Below are positions 63,640 through 64,000 of a DNA stretch of 64,000 nucleotides, piece by piece. The stretch's first letter is position 1. The number at the start of each line of letters is the position of its first letter. The DNA is from Streptomyces sp. NBC_01351. GTDB lineage: Bacteria > Actinomycetota > Actinomycetes > Streptomycetales > Streptomycetaceae. The notes under the pieces are model-generated. The model was given only the letters and a program-made list of their open reading frames with translations, was not told the DNA's origin and searched no databases. Location: assembly GCF_036237315.1 (NCBI RefSeq), contig NZ_CP108356.1:992001-1056000 (forward strand), read 5' to 3'. Made by a program: the position numbers and the translations under genes.

Positions 63640-63949
63640 CATCCTCGCCGAGATCACCTCCATGCTCGTGGAAATCGTCGGCGACGAGTACCTGCTCGCG
63701 GAGGAGGTAACGATGGAGACGACCTTCAACGAGGATCTCGCGCTGGAGAGCGTCGAGTTCGTCGCGCTCGCCGAACTGCTGCACCACCGCTACGGCGCCG
63801 ATGTGGACCTCATGGGGTTCCTCGCGGAGAAGGACATGGACGCCATCCTCGCGATGTCCGTCGGTGAACTCGTCACGCACATCGGCCGGATCACGCACGC
63901 CTCCCTCGCCCGCACCTCCGCGGCGGCCACCGCCGCCGCGGCCGGCTGA
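63629..63949 (+). CDS. Free acyl carrier protein
   Basis: 106 residues. The phosphopantetheine Ser is in DLALESVEFVALAEL; helix 2 and 3 residues match ACP/PCP folds, with a Ala/Thr-rich tail. ATG at 63629 overlaps the stop of the KS-AT-DH protein by 11 bases, so it is made in the same operon. It would carry the starter or the growing chain for the two multidomain proteins. Confidence 0.88.
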   Translation: MEPDILAEITSMLVEIVGDEYLLAEEVTMETTFNEDLALESVEFVALAELLHHRYGADVDLMGFLAEKDMDAILAMSVGELVTHIGRITHASLARTSAAATAAAAG

Positions 63950-63956
63950 GCCCGCC

Positions 63957-64000
63957 ATGGCCGTCGTCCTCGCGGGCTCCCTGAGCTTCCACGTCCAGCG
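63957..64000 (+). CDS. Start of a further gene of the PKS operon, cut by window edge
   Basis: Begins MAVVLAGSLSFHVQR at the ATG at 63957, 7 bases after the ACP stop. Only 14 codons are visible, too few to assign a family. Position indicates it belongs to the same operon. Confidence 0.45.
   Translation, partial: MAVVLAGSLSFHVQ

Overview
The window is high-GC actinobacterial chromosome, almost certainly Streptomyces. Coding stretches show strong third-position GC bias, GTG and TTG starts are frequent, and genes often overlap by ATGA or GTGA. Families typical of Streptomyces recur (DUF6153/DUF305, DUF4142/DUF1996, PucR, SAV_2336, GlxA), and secreted proteins are many. No rRNA, integrase, transposase or CRISPR array was seen.

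Layout. 1-4958: leftward operon for an N-acetylmannosaminuronate-type surface polymer (unknown helical protein, WecG/TagA transferase, nucleotide-sugar dehydrogenase, UDP-GlcNAc 2-epimerase) plus a hexapeptide N-acetyltransferase. 5-7.8 kb: membrane protein, DUF305 lipoprotein, DUF6153 protein and a 13-bp tandem repeat. 7.8-11.4 kb: phosphoribosyltransferase/hydrolase fusion and the DUF4142-DUF1996 pair. 11.5-16.6 kb: PucR regulator divergent from a putative trans-membrane electron-transfer set (haem-b membrane protein, NuoF-like/ferredoxin fusion, two lipoproteins). 16.6-19.4 kb: MonCI-like flavoprotein, a chimeric pseudogene and an XRE regulator. 19.4-27.2 kb: cation/proton antiporter, secreted aminopeptidase, MFS/hotdog pair, FadH-like reductase, DUF4328 protein.

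27.4-34.9 kb is the most unusual part. A three-gene leftward operon with end-overlapping genes encodes an alpha/beta-hydrolase, a caspase-like protease with an intact His/Cys dyad, and a SAV_2336-TIR (FxsC-like) protein; I read it as a candidate conflict or defence module. Divergent from it lies a 76-nt tRNA-like gene with four perfect stems and an encoded CCA, but with a non-canonical T-loop and D-loop. The last A of its CCA is the A of the start codon of a 601-residue protein of unknown function.

35-50.5 kb holds metabolic and secreted genes: PLP lyase with TetR regulator, GH27 and GH89 glycosidases, a molybdopterin oxidoreductase, an esterase, isochorismatase with GlxA regulator, PlsC, P450, a Pro/Thr-linker secreted protein and a LysR regulator.

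51-64 kb is a PUFA-synthase-like iterative PKS locus. One 2638-residue protein carries tandem NMO-like domains, KS, AT, one ACP and KR; a second of 1557 residues carries KS, AT, DH and a built-in phosphopantetheinyl transferase; a free ACP and the start of another gene follow. The divergent LysR gene and a cluster of GCATGC palindromes between the two suggest pathway-specific control. All functions are inferred by reading the sequence; no database search was run.
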